NCBI RefSeq assembly: GCF_041435095.1
Contig: NZ_CP108025.1
Location: 8,122,001 to 8,186,000 of the forward strand
Source of the DNA: Kitasatospora sp. NBC_00315
GTDB taxonomy: Bacteria; Actinomycetota; Actinomycetes; Streptomycetales; Streptomycetaceae
Direction: 5' to 3'
DNA length: 64,000 nucleotides
Shown: piece after piece, positions 54,654 through 62,956 of the stretch
Numbering within the stretch: position 1 is the stretch's first letter
Layout of the letters: each line of letters begins with the position of its first letter
Notes under the pieces: model-generated
Database searches by the model: none
Seen by the model: the letters and a program-made list of their open reading frames with translations, nothing else
What the model was told of the DNA's origin: nothing
Made by a program: the position numbers and the translations under genes

Positions 54654-55294
54654 ACCCACCCGCCGCCGAACGCGGGGAGCCCCGCGGCACCTCGCAAGGC
54701 GCCGAACACCTCGGCCCCGACCGCGAACAGATCCTCGCCTGTGGGCGCCCCCTCGCCGAGGTCTGGCAGCAAGCACACGCCGACAGCACACCTGACGCCC
54801 ATACCGCCCGGTGCCCGTACTGCCAGCAGGCCCTGCAGAGTCTGGCCGCCCTGGAACAGGCCGCCGCCGCCCTGCGAACCACCGAGCAGCCCAGCAGCCA
54901 CCACCTGACCGGGAACATCATGCGAGCCGTCCGCGCCGAGATGCACCTGGGCCGGATCCTGCCCCTCGACGACCCCACCCTCGAACTGCGGATCACCGAG
55001 AACAGCGCCACCAAGCTGCTGCGACAGGCCGCCGACCGCGTCCCCGGAGCCCAGGCCGTCAGCTGCCGGCTGACGCCCGTGGACGGCGGTACCGCCATCC
55101 ACGCGAGCATGACTCTGGCAGCCGATCCCCACCGGCCCTTGCCCCCGCTGGCCGAGCGCGTGCGGACATCGGTCCTGGAGGCCGCCGACCGGCAGGTGGG
55201 CCTTCGCGTGGTGGCCGTCGACATCCACATCGCGGAGCTCCTGCCCCCGGCCGGCGACCGAGCCGGCCCGCCGCAGGAAGGAACGCCCCGATGA
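54644..55294 (+). CDS. Putative anti-sigma factor with ZAS-like motif and Asp23-like domain
   Basis: A 216-residue cytoplasmic protein. The N-terminal third contains ACGRPLAEVWQQAHADSTPD followed by HTARCPYCQQAL, a HxxxCxxC zinc anti-sigma signature. The C-terminal part is Asp23-like (ATKLLRQAADRVPGAQAVSC, AIHASMTLAADPHRPLPPLA, DRQVGLRVVAVDIHIAELLP). It overlaps the sigma gene by ten bases and the next gene by four, indicating tight coupling. The fusion suggests that an Asp23-type sensor directly controls the sigma factor; this is inference. Confidence 0.75.
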   Translation: MAIDPPAAERGEPRGTSQGAEHLGPDREQILACGRPLAEVWQQAHADSTPDAHTARCPYCQQALQSLAALEQAAAALRTTEQPSSHHLTGNIMRAVRAEMHLGRILPLDDPTLELRITENSATKLLRQAADRVPGAQAVSCRLTPVDGGTAIHASMTLAADPHRPLPPLAERVRTSVLEAADRQVGLRVVAVDIHIAELLPPAGDRAGPPQEGTPR

Positions 55295-55659
55295 CGACGG
55301 CCCAGGCGCGCGAGATCCGGCGGGCCTGCGCCGAAGCTGCTCTCGCCCACCCCGGGGTCGCCGCGCTCCAGCCCACCCTCGCAGACCGGCTCACCGCTGC
55401 CGTGTCACCACGCTCCGCCGCGGGTCCCCCCGCAGCGGTGCGGGTCGAACGCCCGCCCACCGGCGCAGGCTGGCACGTCGAGGTCCGCTGCATCCTTCAC
55501 CCCGGCCGACGAAGCCTGGACGTGGCCCGCCAGGTCCGCGAGAACATCCACGCCACCCTTACCGCCGCCGGCCTCCTCGACCCCGTCGAGCCGCTCACCG
55601 TCCAGGTCACCATCACCGCGGTCCTCCGCCACGATCCTGGCGCGTCGGCACGCGCCTAG
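55291..55659 (+). CDS. Asp23-like protein
   Basis: A 122-residue protein: REIRRACAEAALAHPGVAAL, PPTGAGWHVEVRCILHPGRR and VARQVRENIHATLTAAGLLD, then PLTVQVTITAVL. Strand-helix order is that of Asp23-type proteins. ATGA overlap with the preceding gene. Third member of the sigma-factor operon. Confidence 0.7.
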   Translation: MTTAQAREIRRACAEAALAHPGVAALQPTLADRLTAAVSPRSAAGPPAAVRVERPPTGAGWHVEVRCILHPGRRSLDVARQVRENIHATLTAAGLLDPVEPLTVQVTITAVLRHDPGASARA

Positions 55660-55827
55660 AAGCCTCTCGGATGCCGTTGCCGCCCCCCGTGTGTCCGCCG
55701 GCCTCTGGGTCCGGAGCTGGTACACGGTACCCACTGCCCGACCCACGGCCAGGGCGGGGGAGATTTTCCTGTGGGGGCCCAGGGAGCTCCACCTCATGAG
55801 GGGAGGTGCCGCGGTTACGGTGGGTGC

Positions 55828-56172
55828 GTGTCCAGGGAGCGTTCGGCCGGGGGACGGGTCGGTGTGGGGGCGGCGGCTGAGGTCGAGGCGGCGATCGCCC
55901 GGCTGTCGGCGAGCGCGCAGCCGGTTCCTGCGCCCCTTCGGGGGGCCTTTGCCGCCTACGAGTGGGCGGCGGGCCGGCGGCCGGTCGCGCCGGTCAGCGG
56001 GGCGCAGTCGCTGGACCGGGTGCCGACCGTTGCCCAGCTCGCCGGCGAGGAGCGGGCCGCCTTGCGGCGGGTGCACGATCGGGCAGGCGCCGGCGTGGTG
56101 GAGCGGGACTTCGCCCTCGGGGTGGTCCGGGCACTGGTCTGGCTCCTCGGATACACCGGCGACCAGCCCTGA
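55828..56172 (+). CDS. Hypothetical helical protein
   Basis: A 114-residue alanine/arginine-rich protein: VEAAIARLSASAQPVPAPLR, AAYEWAAGRRPVAPV, LAGEERAALRRVHDRAGAGV and DFALGVVRALVWLLGYTGDQ. Codon pattern looks genuine. GTG 55828 is the likely start, with a GGTGGG-rich leader. No family recognised; it converges on the gene at 56213. Confidence 0.5.
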   Translation: MSRERSAGGRVGVGAAAEVEAAIARLSASAQPVPAPLRGAFAAYEWAAGRRPVAPVSGAQSLDRVPTVAQLAGEERAALRRVHDRAGAGVVERDFALGVVRALVWLLGYTGDQP

Positions 56173-56212
56173 GCCGGCCCTCGGGCAGGCCCCCACCTGC
56201 GGGGCGGCCCGG

Positions 56213-56482
56213 CTACCCGGGCAGGACCGGGTTACCGCACTGCTCCAGGATCTCCAGGACCTCCACCAGGTCAATGTCCTCGTTCTCCACCGCAGGTCCA
56301 TGCGCCCGGCCGTGCCGGAACTCGCCATGGGGGTGGAAGGCGACGGCGAGGATCCAGCCGGGGCGCGTCAGCCGGACCAGCCCGTTCGGCTGCCGCCCGA
56401 CGCGCCACCCGTACAGGCCCGCCGTCGCCACCAGGTAATGCGCATCATGACTCGACGGCGAGGCGGTCTCCGTATCGACCAT
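56213..56482 (-). CDS. Hypothetical protein
   Basis: An 89-residue soluble protein: MVDTETASPSSHDAHYLVAT, LYGWRVGRQPNGLVRLTRPG, WILAVAFHPHGEFRHGRAHG and IDLVEVLEILEQCGNPVLPG. It looks like a small alpha/beta protein with a beta meander. ATG 56482 has GGGAG about ten bases upstream. Function unknown. Confidence 0.55.
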   Translation of the reverse strand: MVDTETASPSSHDAHYLVATAGLYGWRVGRQPNGLVRLTRPGWILAVAFHPHGEFRHGRAHGPAVENEDIDLVEVLEILEQCGNPVLPG

Positions 56483-56610
56483 GAAACCGATGCTCCCCGC
56501 CACCCCCACACCCCGCCACCCGGGACAACCACCCCACCGGGGGGTGCTGTACGCAGTGCTTACGGGCAGGGGCCCTGTTTCCGTTTCCGAGGGAGTCGCG
56601 GCCGCGCCGG

Positions 56611-56955
56611 CTACGGGGGCGCCGGTGGCCGATGGTTGTCGTGGCGGGGCGGGGGGTTGAGGGCGTGGCGCAGAGCGGGCAGGTCTGTGAGGGCGGCTTG
56701 TTCGGCGAAGCGGGCGAGCAGCCGGCGCAGGACGTGTTCGTCGCGGTCGTGGACGGCTTCGGTGAGCGCGGCCAGCAGTGACGCCAGGGTGCGCGGGGGA
56801 TGCGGGGCGGGTGCGCACACTCCTGTTGCCGGCTGCTGCCCTTCCACCTGTCGGTCCTCCCGTTCGTCGGTGTCGCCGTGCCGGCCCGTCGCTGTTCGGC
56901 CGAAGACTACCTTCCCATCGAACAGCGAAAAATCTGTACTGGCGGGAGTAGACAT
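56611..56955 (-). CDS. Hypothetical protein
   Basis: A 114-residue product with a polar N-terminus (MSTPASTDFSLFDGKVVFGR) and a helical C-terminal half (LASLLAALTEAVHDRDEHVL, RRLLARFAEQAALTDLPAL). The helical part appears truly coding; the start is uncertain because the ribosome site is weak. No family recognised. Confidence 0.45.
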   Translation of the reverse strand: MSTPASTDFSLFDGKVVFGRTATGRHGDTDEREDRQVEGQQPATGVCAPAPHPPRTLASLLAALTEAVHDRDEHVLRRLLARFAEQAALTDLPALRHALNPPPRHDNHRPPAPP

Positions 56956-57061
56956 AGCTCGGTGTCGTGGTTAGTGTTTCTCTCGTAGCAAGCAGTCGAG
57001 CGGTACCCGACAGACACGAACTGGCGGGCAGCAGGACAGAAGTTCGCAGGTCGGCACGGTG

Positions 57062-57407
57062 GTGGGGTTCTGAAGCCAGAGCGGTTGCAGGACGGCGACG
57101 GGACCGGCGGCCGGGCCGGGCGGCCCGCAGTGATTAGGGGCCGCCACCCAGCGGTACCGCGGCAGGTGCAGTACCGCGGCAGGTCGAAGTCGAGGTTGGC
57201 AGTACCGGCAGTCGCAGGAAGCGGTATCCCGGTGAAGGCGCCAGGGCTGCGGGCGCGCGTGCCGGGAGGTCCGGGCAGTGGGGTTCCAAGCCAGGGAAAG
57301 TGCAGGACGGGCGACGGGGCTGGCTGCCGGACACGGTGACCCTTCGAGGCCGCCAGAGCAGTACCAGGCAGTTCGCAGTTCAGCAGTACCGAGCAGTTAG
57401 CAGTACG
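57062..57407. repeat. Non-coding tract with GCAGTACC repeats and a 47-base direct repeat
   Basis: GCAGTACC occurs at 57168, 57199, 57358 and 57383, with GCAGTACG at 57400 and GCGGTACC at 57151. In addition, 57062-57108 and 57279-57325 are imperfect direct copies (shared blocks GTGGGGTTC, AAGCCAG, TGCAGGACGG, CGACGGG). No convincing gene lies between 56956 and 57696. The pattern could be iterons, a binding array or decayed repeats. Confidence 0.5.
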
Positions 57408-57696
57408 CGGGCAAGTACCCACAGAGGATGAACGGAGGGGACAGAGCGCCATCAGGATCGCCCGGCCCGTGAGGCAGGTTCGTCCGGGCGGACACCGCAG
57501 ACCCCCCAGCTATGAAGGACGGTGGTTTCCGGTCACGCGTACGCGATCCCCGCACGCCCCCGCCCCCGGGGCAGTGCGGAACTGAAAAGGGCCGGCCCCG
57601 AGGCCGGCAGATGGTGATGTATCCCTTCGGGGCCCCGGAGCCGCCACGGCGCCGGGGCCCCTCCACGCGTCCCCGACCCCACACAGAAGAGGTGCA

Positions 57697-57803
57697 GTGA
57701 CCACGACCACCATCCGGCCCCACACCCCGGCCCCAACACCTTCGACGACGACTACCCCGCCTACACGATGGGCCGGGCCGCCGAGATGACCGGCACCACA
57801 TCA
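57697..57803 (+). pseudogene. MerR-family regulator remnant
   Basis: GTG 57697 begins TTTTIRPHTPAPT; one frame over follows TFDDDYPAYTMGRAAEMTGT, the MerR-type recognition helix region of a common Streptomyces regulator. The remaining 80 or so residues are missing. A GC-rich hairpin (GGGGCCCCGG and its complement, 57629-57661) stands in the leader. Confidence 0.6.
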
Positions 57804-57859
57804 CGTAAAGGCGGAAAATCAGAGGGCCAAGGGGGGCGGGCCTGGTAGACCTTCGGCCG

Positions 57860-58078
57860 ATGGGCACCAAGGAACGCGAACGCAAGGTGCACCAGCCGCT
57901 ACGGCGTGCCGGTCTGGAGGTCATACCCAATGCCGTACCGGAGGGCATGATGCCCTCCGTCCTTGGATGGGGCGCCGAAGATGTGATCGACGGCTTCTCC
58001 CATCGGTACGACACCCCGCACCTTGTCGAGCGGCTCAATGCGGACTGGTACGGCCTTACTGACTCATCAGGTCGATGA
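57860..58078 (+). CDS. Hypothetical short protein
   Basis: A 72-residue product: RKVHQPLRRAGLEVIPNAVP, LGWGAEDVIDGFSHRYDTPH and LVERLNADWYGLTD. Composition is protein-like. The ribosome site before ATG 57860 is weak. Not recognised; may be a fragment of a larger decayed gene. Confidence 0.4.
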   Translation: MGTKERERKVHQPLRRAGLEVIPNAVPEGMMPSVLGWGAEDVIDGFSHRYDTPHLVERLNADWYGLTDSSGR

Positions 58079-58244
58079 ACGGCGCGAGTTCCTCGTGCAG
58101 CTTCCACAGGGCACCCGATCGCACCGCGCCGCCGCACAGCACCTGAACGGCTACCACGCACCGGCGATCTGGACTCGCGTCCGGCTCCTGGAACGCTGGG
58201 ACATCATGGGCCGAGGTGCTGCATCGGCGTTCCTCGGCATGGAC

Positions 58245-58599
58245 TCAGGCCACCCGGGCTTCGGCATGATGGCCCTGGACGGCAGTGTGTATGTCTGTGC
58301 TTCGACAGGCGAAACAGATGGCCCACAGCATCACCCGCAACGCCGGCCGCAGCCCCCACCGGCCCACCGCGCAACAGGCCAGCGCCGCGAGCGAACCCAT
58401 CGCCACGACCGCCCAGCCCAGCGCGGAGGGCCCCGGGGCGCCGCCCAGGTAGAGCAGCGGCGTCCCGCTCAGCGCGCATGCCAGGCCGAAGCCGGCGTAC
58501 ACCACCGCCCAGAGCAACGTGGCCGGGGCCCACCCAGTACGGCCACCGCTGCCACCACGGGCGCCCAGGCGCCTTCGTCGTCCCCGTCGCACCGGTCAT
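58245..58599 (-). pseudogene. Membrane protein gene with frameshift and truncation
   Basis: ATG 58599 starts TGATGTTKAPGRPWWQRWPY; after a one-base shift near 58530 the protein continues APATLLWAVVYAGFGLACAL, GWAVVAMGSLAALACCAVGR and ALRVMLWAICFACRS, giving three membrane helices, then random sequence. The pattern is like DUF3995-type membrane proteins. C-terminal part lost. Confidence 0.55.
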
Positions 58600-59117
58600 G
58601 CATCGACCCTCGCATCGACTGCGGCTGCGCGACATCAACCTCCAGAACGATCCGATCTCACCCTGTCGGACGAGTGGCCTCTACGACCCACGCCAGCATC
58701 GCCGGCGTGGCGTCACAACTGGCCATAGGTGGGGACTCGGACCGGCTGTGCTGTTGTGTGGTGTGCGACCTGGGCGGATACCCGCTTCTCCCTCTGTGGT
58801 GTGGGCGCGACAGGGTGCGCGACAACCCCGGGCGGGGCCTTCGTCCAGCCGAACGTCCCCCGGCCGTCCGGCCGCCGGGCTGGGGATCAGATAGCGGTGA
58901 AGACGGCGGCGACGACGAGAACGGCTGCGGCGCGGCCGTGCGGGAGGCACAGCGCGATGCCGGGGTCCCGCCCCCACCGCTGTCGTTCCCCTCACCCAGC
59001 AGGACATCGCCGAAGAACTCCAATCCTGCCCTCCGTCGTCAGCTGCAGCATGACCCTGCTCGTCGAGCGCCGGACACACACCCCACCCCGACGCACAACG
59101 GTCGGCCACCCCACCGC
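58600..59117. other. Intergenic, no intact gene
   Basis: 518 bases. Short hydrophobic codon runs occur (for example AAAVLVVAAVFTAI ending near 58890 on the minus strand) but without starts. Nothing supported. Confidence 0.35.
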
Positions 59118-59387
59118 TCACCGGGCGCCCTCGGCGGGGCAGCACTCGGCCAGCAGCTCCAGCAGGTCCGCGGCCACCAGGTCTCGCTCGTCCGCCCGGA
59201 TCCACGTGTAGAGGGCGGTGCGCCGCTCGATGTCGGCCCGCTGCAGGACGTACCCGTCGACCCGGCCGCCCGCCCCGGGGCGCGTGCGCACCACCTGCAT
59301 GGGCCGGCCCTCCTGCTCGACCAGAACCTCGACGTCCTCGACGTCCGGGCAGTCCCGGAACTGACACACCCACTGCTGTACACCCAT
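59118..59387 (-). CDS. Hypothetical protein
   Basis: An 89-residue soluble protein: MGVQQWVCQFRDCPDVEDVE, VLVEQEGRPMQVVRTRPGAG, GYVLQRADIERRTALYTWIR and RDLVAADLLELLAECC. Starts at ATG 59387 with GGAAG upstream; ATG 59396 is possible. Three scattered cysteines and acidic tail. Function unknown. Confidence 0.55.
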   Translation of the reverse strand: MGVQQWVCQFRDCPDVEDVEVLVEQEGRPMQVVRTRPGAGGRVDGYVLQRADIERRTALYTWIRADERDLVAADLLELLAECCPAEGAR

Positions 59388-59693
59388 GCCGGCCATTCTT
59401 CCGCCCCGCCCAGGCGCAGGACACACCTCCGGCCGGTGGGTGCTCCGCCCCGACACCGGGCGCGGCGCCCACCGGACTGCCGCTCCCGGACGGAGCACAG
59501 AGGCCAGGGAGGGCGGACGGGCGCGGACTCCTGATGCTGCTCCTGGCCGGTGGGGCGTCGGAGGGGTCACGGCGCCTGCGGCGGGCCTCACCTGGGCCTG
59601 GCGGCCGGGCACGTCCGTCCCGGCCCCGCATGCTTCCGGCCCAGGGGCTGTCCGGGCTTCCCGGGCCGGAGGCGTGTGCGGGGTGGAGCTGCG

Positions 59694-60119
59694 CTACTGG
59701 CCGTATTCGTCGAAGACGGCGGTGAGGTCGTGGGCGAGGATCTGGGCGTTGCGGCCTTCGATGCGGTGACGGGGGACGAAGTAGACGAGCTCGCCGTCCT
59801 TGAAGAGGGCGATGGAGGGCTGGGAGGGCGGGATGTCCGCGAAGTGGGAGCGCATCCGGGCGGTCGCTTCGAGGTCCTGCTCGGCGAACACGCTGAGCAG
59901 CCGGTCGGGGCGCTTGGAGCCGCCCTCCAGGGCCTGGCGGATGCCGGGGCGGGCGATGCCGGCCGAGCAGCCGTCCACGAAGTTGAAGACGACCAGCGTC
60001 ATGCCGCTCTTGGCCTCCTCCATCGCCCGGTCGACGTCTTCGGCGCTCAGCAGCTCGGTGAAGCCGGCCCCGGTCAGCTCATCGCGCATCGGCTTGATCA
60101 GCAGCGGTGAGTACGGCAT
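59694..60119 (-). CDS. BrxA/BrxB-family bacilliredoxin-like protein lacking one cysteine
   Basis: A 141-residue thioredoxin-fold protein of the YphP/YqiW (DUF1094) type: MPYSPLLIKPMRDELTGAGF, TLVVFNFVDGCSAGIARPGI, HFADIPPSQPSIALFKDGEL, VYFVPRHRIEGR. In characterised bacilliredoxins the active site is CGC; here it is DGC, so the N-terminal attacking cysteine is replaced by Asp. The family normally removes bacillithiol from proteins, but actinomycetes use mycothiol, so the role here must differ. Start ATG 60119. Confidence 0.85.
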   Translation of the reverse strand: MPYSPLLIKPMRDELTGAGFTELLSAEDVDRAMEEAKSGMTLVVFNFVDGCSAGIARPGIRQALEGGSKRPDRLLSVFAEQDLEATARMRSHFADIPPSQPSIALFKDGELVYFVPRHRIEGRNAQILAHDLTAVFDEYGQ

Positions 60120-60352
60120 CAGCAGTCCTTACGTAGAGGTACGGATTCGCAACTCAGAGTAGTAGAGCAGGGGTCCTCGCGCCCGCCGCGCCCGGCCGAC
60201 CACCGCCGTGGGTTGGGGGTGTGGCCCTGCGGCCCGGGCCGGGTGGTGTGGCGGGTGAGCCGCGCCCCGCCCGCAGACACCCGCCACCCGCCGGCCTCGC
60301 CGAGGTGGCCGGGTGGCGGGGTGGGGCTGTCGGGGCGGGGGGTACGCAGGTT

Positions 60353-60385
60353 CGGCCCCGGAGGGGACCTTTCCCTCCGGGGCCG
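60353..60385. terminator. Strong GC-rich terminator hairpin
   Basis: Perfect 13-base arms (CGGCCCCGGAGGG and complement) with a seven-base loop containing TTT, just past the end of the subtilase remnant. Confidence 0.7.
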
Positions 60386-60415
60386 ACGTCTGAGGTGGGC
60401 CTGAGTGACCTGCTG

Positions 60416-61126
60416 TCAGCGGGGCGGGTCGATGAAGAGCAGCTCGTTCGGAGTCGCCTGGGGGATGTCGTTGAGGGTCAATGCCTTCTCGGCGGCGCCC
60501 AGGGTGCAGGCGTCCTCGTCGTCGTTGCCGGCCGGGTCGACGACGAGCAGCCCGGAGGCGACGGCCGCGTTGACGGCAAAGCGCAGAGGGGTGCTCGTGC
60601 TGACGACGCCGAGAAGGGCAACCGATGGCCGCCCGGACTGCCGTGCGCTCTGCGCCGCCCAGTCGATGCCGGCCACGACGTTGCCCGCCTTCACCGTGCC
60701 GCCGCAGGAGGCCACCTTGACCGCGATCAGGTGCGCCTTCCTCGCCACCCCGTACGTGGTTCCGGCGACGGTGCCGGCCATGTGCGATCCGCTGCCGTTG
60801 CAGTCCTCGTTCCTGCCGTCGCCGCTCAGGTTGCCCCCCAGTGGGCCCGGCCGCCGAAGTCCTCGTGCGTGGTGTTGATGCCGCTGTCCACCACGTAGAC
60901 GTCGACCCCTCACCGGCGCCCGGGTCGTAGATGTACTTGTTGAACGTGCTGAAGCTCAGGTGCGCCGTGTGGGAGATACGGGCCAGTCCCCAGGGCGCCC
61001 CCGCTCCACATCCGCCATGGCCGGCTCGACACACACACCCAGGACCAGCCCCAGCGTCCCGACCACCACTCCTGCTGTTCTCCACGCCTGCCGCACCACA
61101 ACGACCACCTTCCGCCAACGGTGTAC
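60416..61126 (-). pseudogene. Secreted subtilisin-like (S8) protease, frameshifted and truncated
   Basis: GTG 61126 gives a signal peptide (VVVGTLGLVLGVCVEPAMA). A frame change leads to APWGLARISHTAHLSFSTFN, and another to VDVYVVDSGINTTHEDFGGR (catalytic Asp), GSGSHMAGTVAG (catalytic His), VARKAHLIAVKVASCGGTVK and VVAGIDWAAQSA, then LLVVDPAGNDDEDACT. The stop at 60416 comes before the GTSMA motif with the catalytic Ser. There is no propeptide between signal and catalytic domain. Inactive remnant. Confidence 0.8.
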
Positions 61127-61492
61127 GGGGCCCCGCACAAGCGAAGAACGAGACGGCTGTCCCGGAGTAACCGTCAGCACGCGTACTTGCAGGAAGACGC
61201 GGTGGGGACAGCCACGGGGACGGCCAGGCTGGTGACTTCGGTCATCGCCTCCGGAGAGCCCCGTTGGACCGCTGTCCGGACAGGCGATCTGGAACCCGCC
61301 CGAGCCGGTGCCAGGACGTCCACGGGGCGGATACCCGCCCTGGGGGCCCGTGGGTTGAAGATCCTGTGGTCGTGGATGTCGGTGCGGGGTTGCCGGTCCG
61401 CACCGATGGTCGTGGCCGGGCGGTACGGGTATGGGTTTCGTGCATGGGCTGGCAGCTGGCCGACGCTGGGTAGCGGGACCTCCGGCAGGACA

Positions 61493-61574
61493 GCGCTCCC
61501 CTCCCCTCCCCGTTTCCGGGCCGGTCGGGTTCAGGACCTGCGGCACGGGAGGGGAGGGGAGGGGAGGGGAGCGC
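61493..61574. repeat. 19-base homopurine/homopyrimidine inverted repeat with G-quadruplex motif
   Basis: GCGCTCCCCTCCCCTCCCC (61493-61511) and its exact complement (61556-61574) enclose 44 bases. The right arm extends to five consecutive G runs separated by single A residues. It lies between the subtilase remnant and the end of the lectin-like gene; 61127-61642 has no gene. Confidence 0.65.
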
Positions 61575-61642
61575 CGGGTTGTTGGGGGCGCCGTGCCCGG
61601 GGCTGTTGTGGTGTGGCCCGGGCACGGCAGTGGGGGAGGGGG

Positions 61643-62122
61643 TCAGGCGAGTGCGAGGCTGATCTGGTCGTTGAAGATCACCCAGTGCTGGCCCGGGTCC
61701 TTGGCGTCGCACGGCTTGACCGAGATGTCCGGCTTGCTCCAGGTGTTGGCGAGGCAGTAGGCCGGGGCGAAGGTGAGAGAGATCTGCTGGCCCGTCACGG
61801 TCCAGTACTGGCCCTGGTCCTTGGGGTCGCACGGCTTGGTGGAGACGTCCGGGACGTTCCAGGTGTTGGCGAGGCAGTAGGCGCGCGCGTTGGTGAGGGA
61901 GATCTGCTGGCCCGAGAGGGTCCAGTGCTGGCCGCGGTCGGCGCTGTCGCACGGCTTGACGGAGTCCTTGGGGGTGTCCCAGGTGTTGGCCAGGCAGTAG
62001 AGGGCGGGTGTGCGCGGGGACGGGGCAGTGGTGTCCGCGGCCCCCGCCCCGGTGGCCGGCAGGAAGGAGGCCGTGAGGGTCAGTGCGGCGACGGTGAGCG
62101 TCTTGCGGAGTGCGATGGCCAT
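61643..62122 (-). CDS. Secreted three-repeat lectin-like (beta-trefoil) protein
   Basis: A 159-residue secreted protein. The signal peptide (LTVAALTLTASFLPATGAGA) ends near residue 29. The mature part is three near-identical units of about 39 residues, each reading YCLANTW..P..S.KPCD..D.GQ.W followed by ISL. Each has one Cys pair and the Q-x-W signature of ricin-type trefoils, so the mature protein is a minimal, almost symmetric trefoil and likely binds sugars or a surface. ATG 62122; the frame is open to 62209. Confidence 0.75.
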   Translation of the reverse strand: MAIALRKTLTVAALTLTASFLPATGAGAADTTAPSPRTPALYCLANTWDTPKDSVKPCDSADRGQHWTLSGQQISLTNARAYCLANTWNVPDVSTKPCDPKDQGQYWTVTGQQISLTFAPAYCLANTWSKPDISVKPCDAKDPGQHWVIFNDQISLALA

Positions 62123-62956
62123 GGGGGCGGAATCCGTCCTTGCTGTGGGCGTGCATCTCGTGTGCACGGCCGTGAGGTGCCTTCGGGCTCGGGCCCGAGC
62201 GCTAGGCAAGTGTTAGCACCGATCGTTTGCCTGCCAACAGTTCAGTGCGGCACGTTCACTCGGATGGGTGGCCAAGGGTGATGATCCGACCGGGGGAGCA
62301 GGGGGACCAGGAAGCAGGCGCCCCTCCGCGCCGGCCGGGAGCCCCAACGGCGCGAGCGCCTCGCCGAGCTGCGCACCGCGCGCGCCATCGCCATCGTCGC
62401 GGTGCGCCACCATCCGACGACGGTGCGGGCGCCGGCGGAGGGCTGCTGGGCCGCGACCGACGAGGCGCTGTTCCAAGCTGCCGAGGCAATGCCGGAGCCG
62501 GCGGCCGCGGGGTAGGGCGGCGGCTTCCCGGCCGCATCGCCCCGGGGCCGGCCGGGTGTCAGTCCCGGCGGTGCGACGCAGTCGTAGGCTGGGAGGTCAC
62601 CCGGTCGGAGCTGAGGGTGGTGGTGGCTGGCCCGGCTGGGGCCTGCTGGGGTCCGGCCCCTCCGCTGTGGGGCTGGCCTGGCCTGGCGGCCCAGGTTGAC
62701 TACCCGGTGGGGAGTTCGTGCCGGGTAGTCAACCTGGGCCGCCCGTCCCGCTCGTCCCGGTGCCCGCCGCCGCCGCTGCCTGCCCTGGCTGAGCGGGTCG
62801 GCGGACTACTGGACGGGGAGTTCGCGCCGGTGTGCCTGGACTCCGTGGTTGGCCAGGCAGGGCAGGCTGGTTGGCCAGAGCGAGTGGCCCGTCAGTGGGG
62901 GCCGGCCTCGCCCGCCGAACGGTGCGTCGGGGGCGAGGCGGCGGTACGGCGAGGCG
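62123..62956. other. Intergenic with a possible gene fragment
   Basis: From 62281 to 62515 the plus strand has a protein-like frame (REPQRRERLAELRTARAIAI, APAEGCWAATDEALFQAAEA) but an upstream stop and no start codon. A long perfect inverted repeat lies at 62685-62743. Nothing else supported. Confidence 0.3.
62685..62743. repeat. Perfect 23-base inverted repeat, 13-base loop
   Basis: Bases 62685-62707 and 62721-62743 are exact inverted complements (arm starts GGCGGCCCAGGTTGAC). The structure is too long for an ordinary terminator and has no T tract. It lies 214 bases past the stop of the TCTP gene. It may be a transcription end, a MITE or a recombination site. Confidence 0.6.

Noticed and set aside
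62281..62515. Protein-like plus-strand frame ending AEAMPEPAAAG
   Set aside because: Begins after an in-frame stop without a start codon; at most a fragment.
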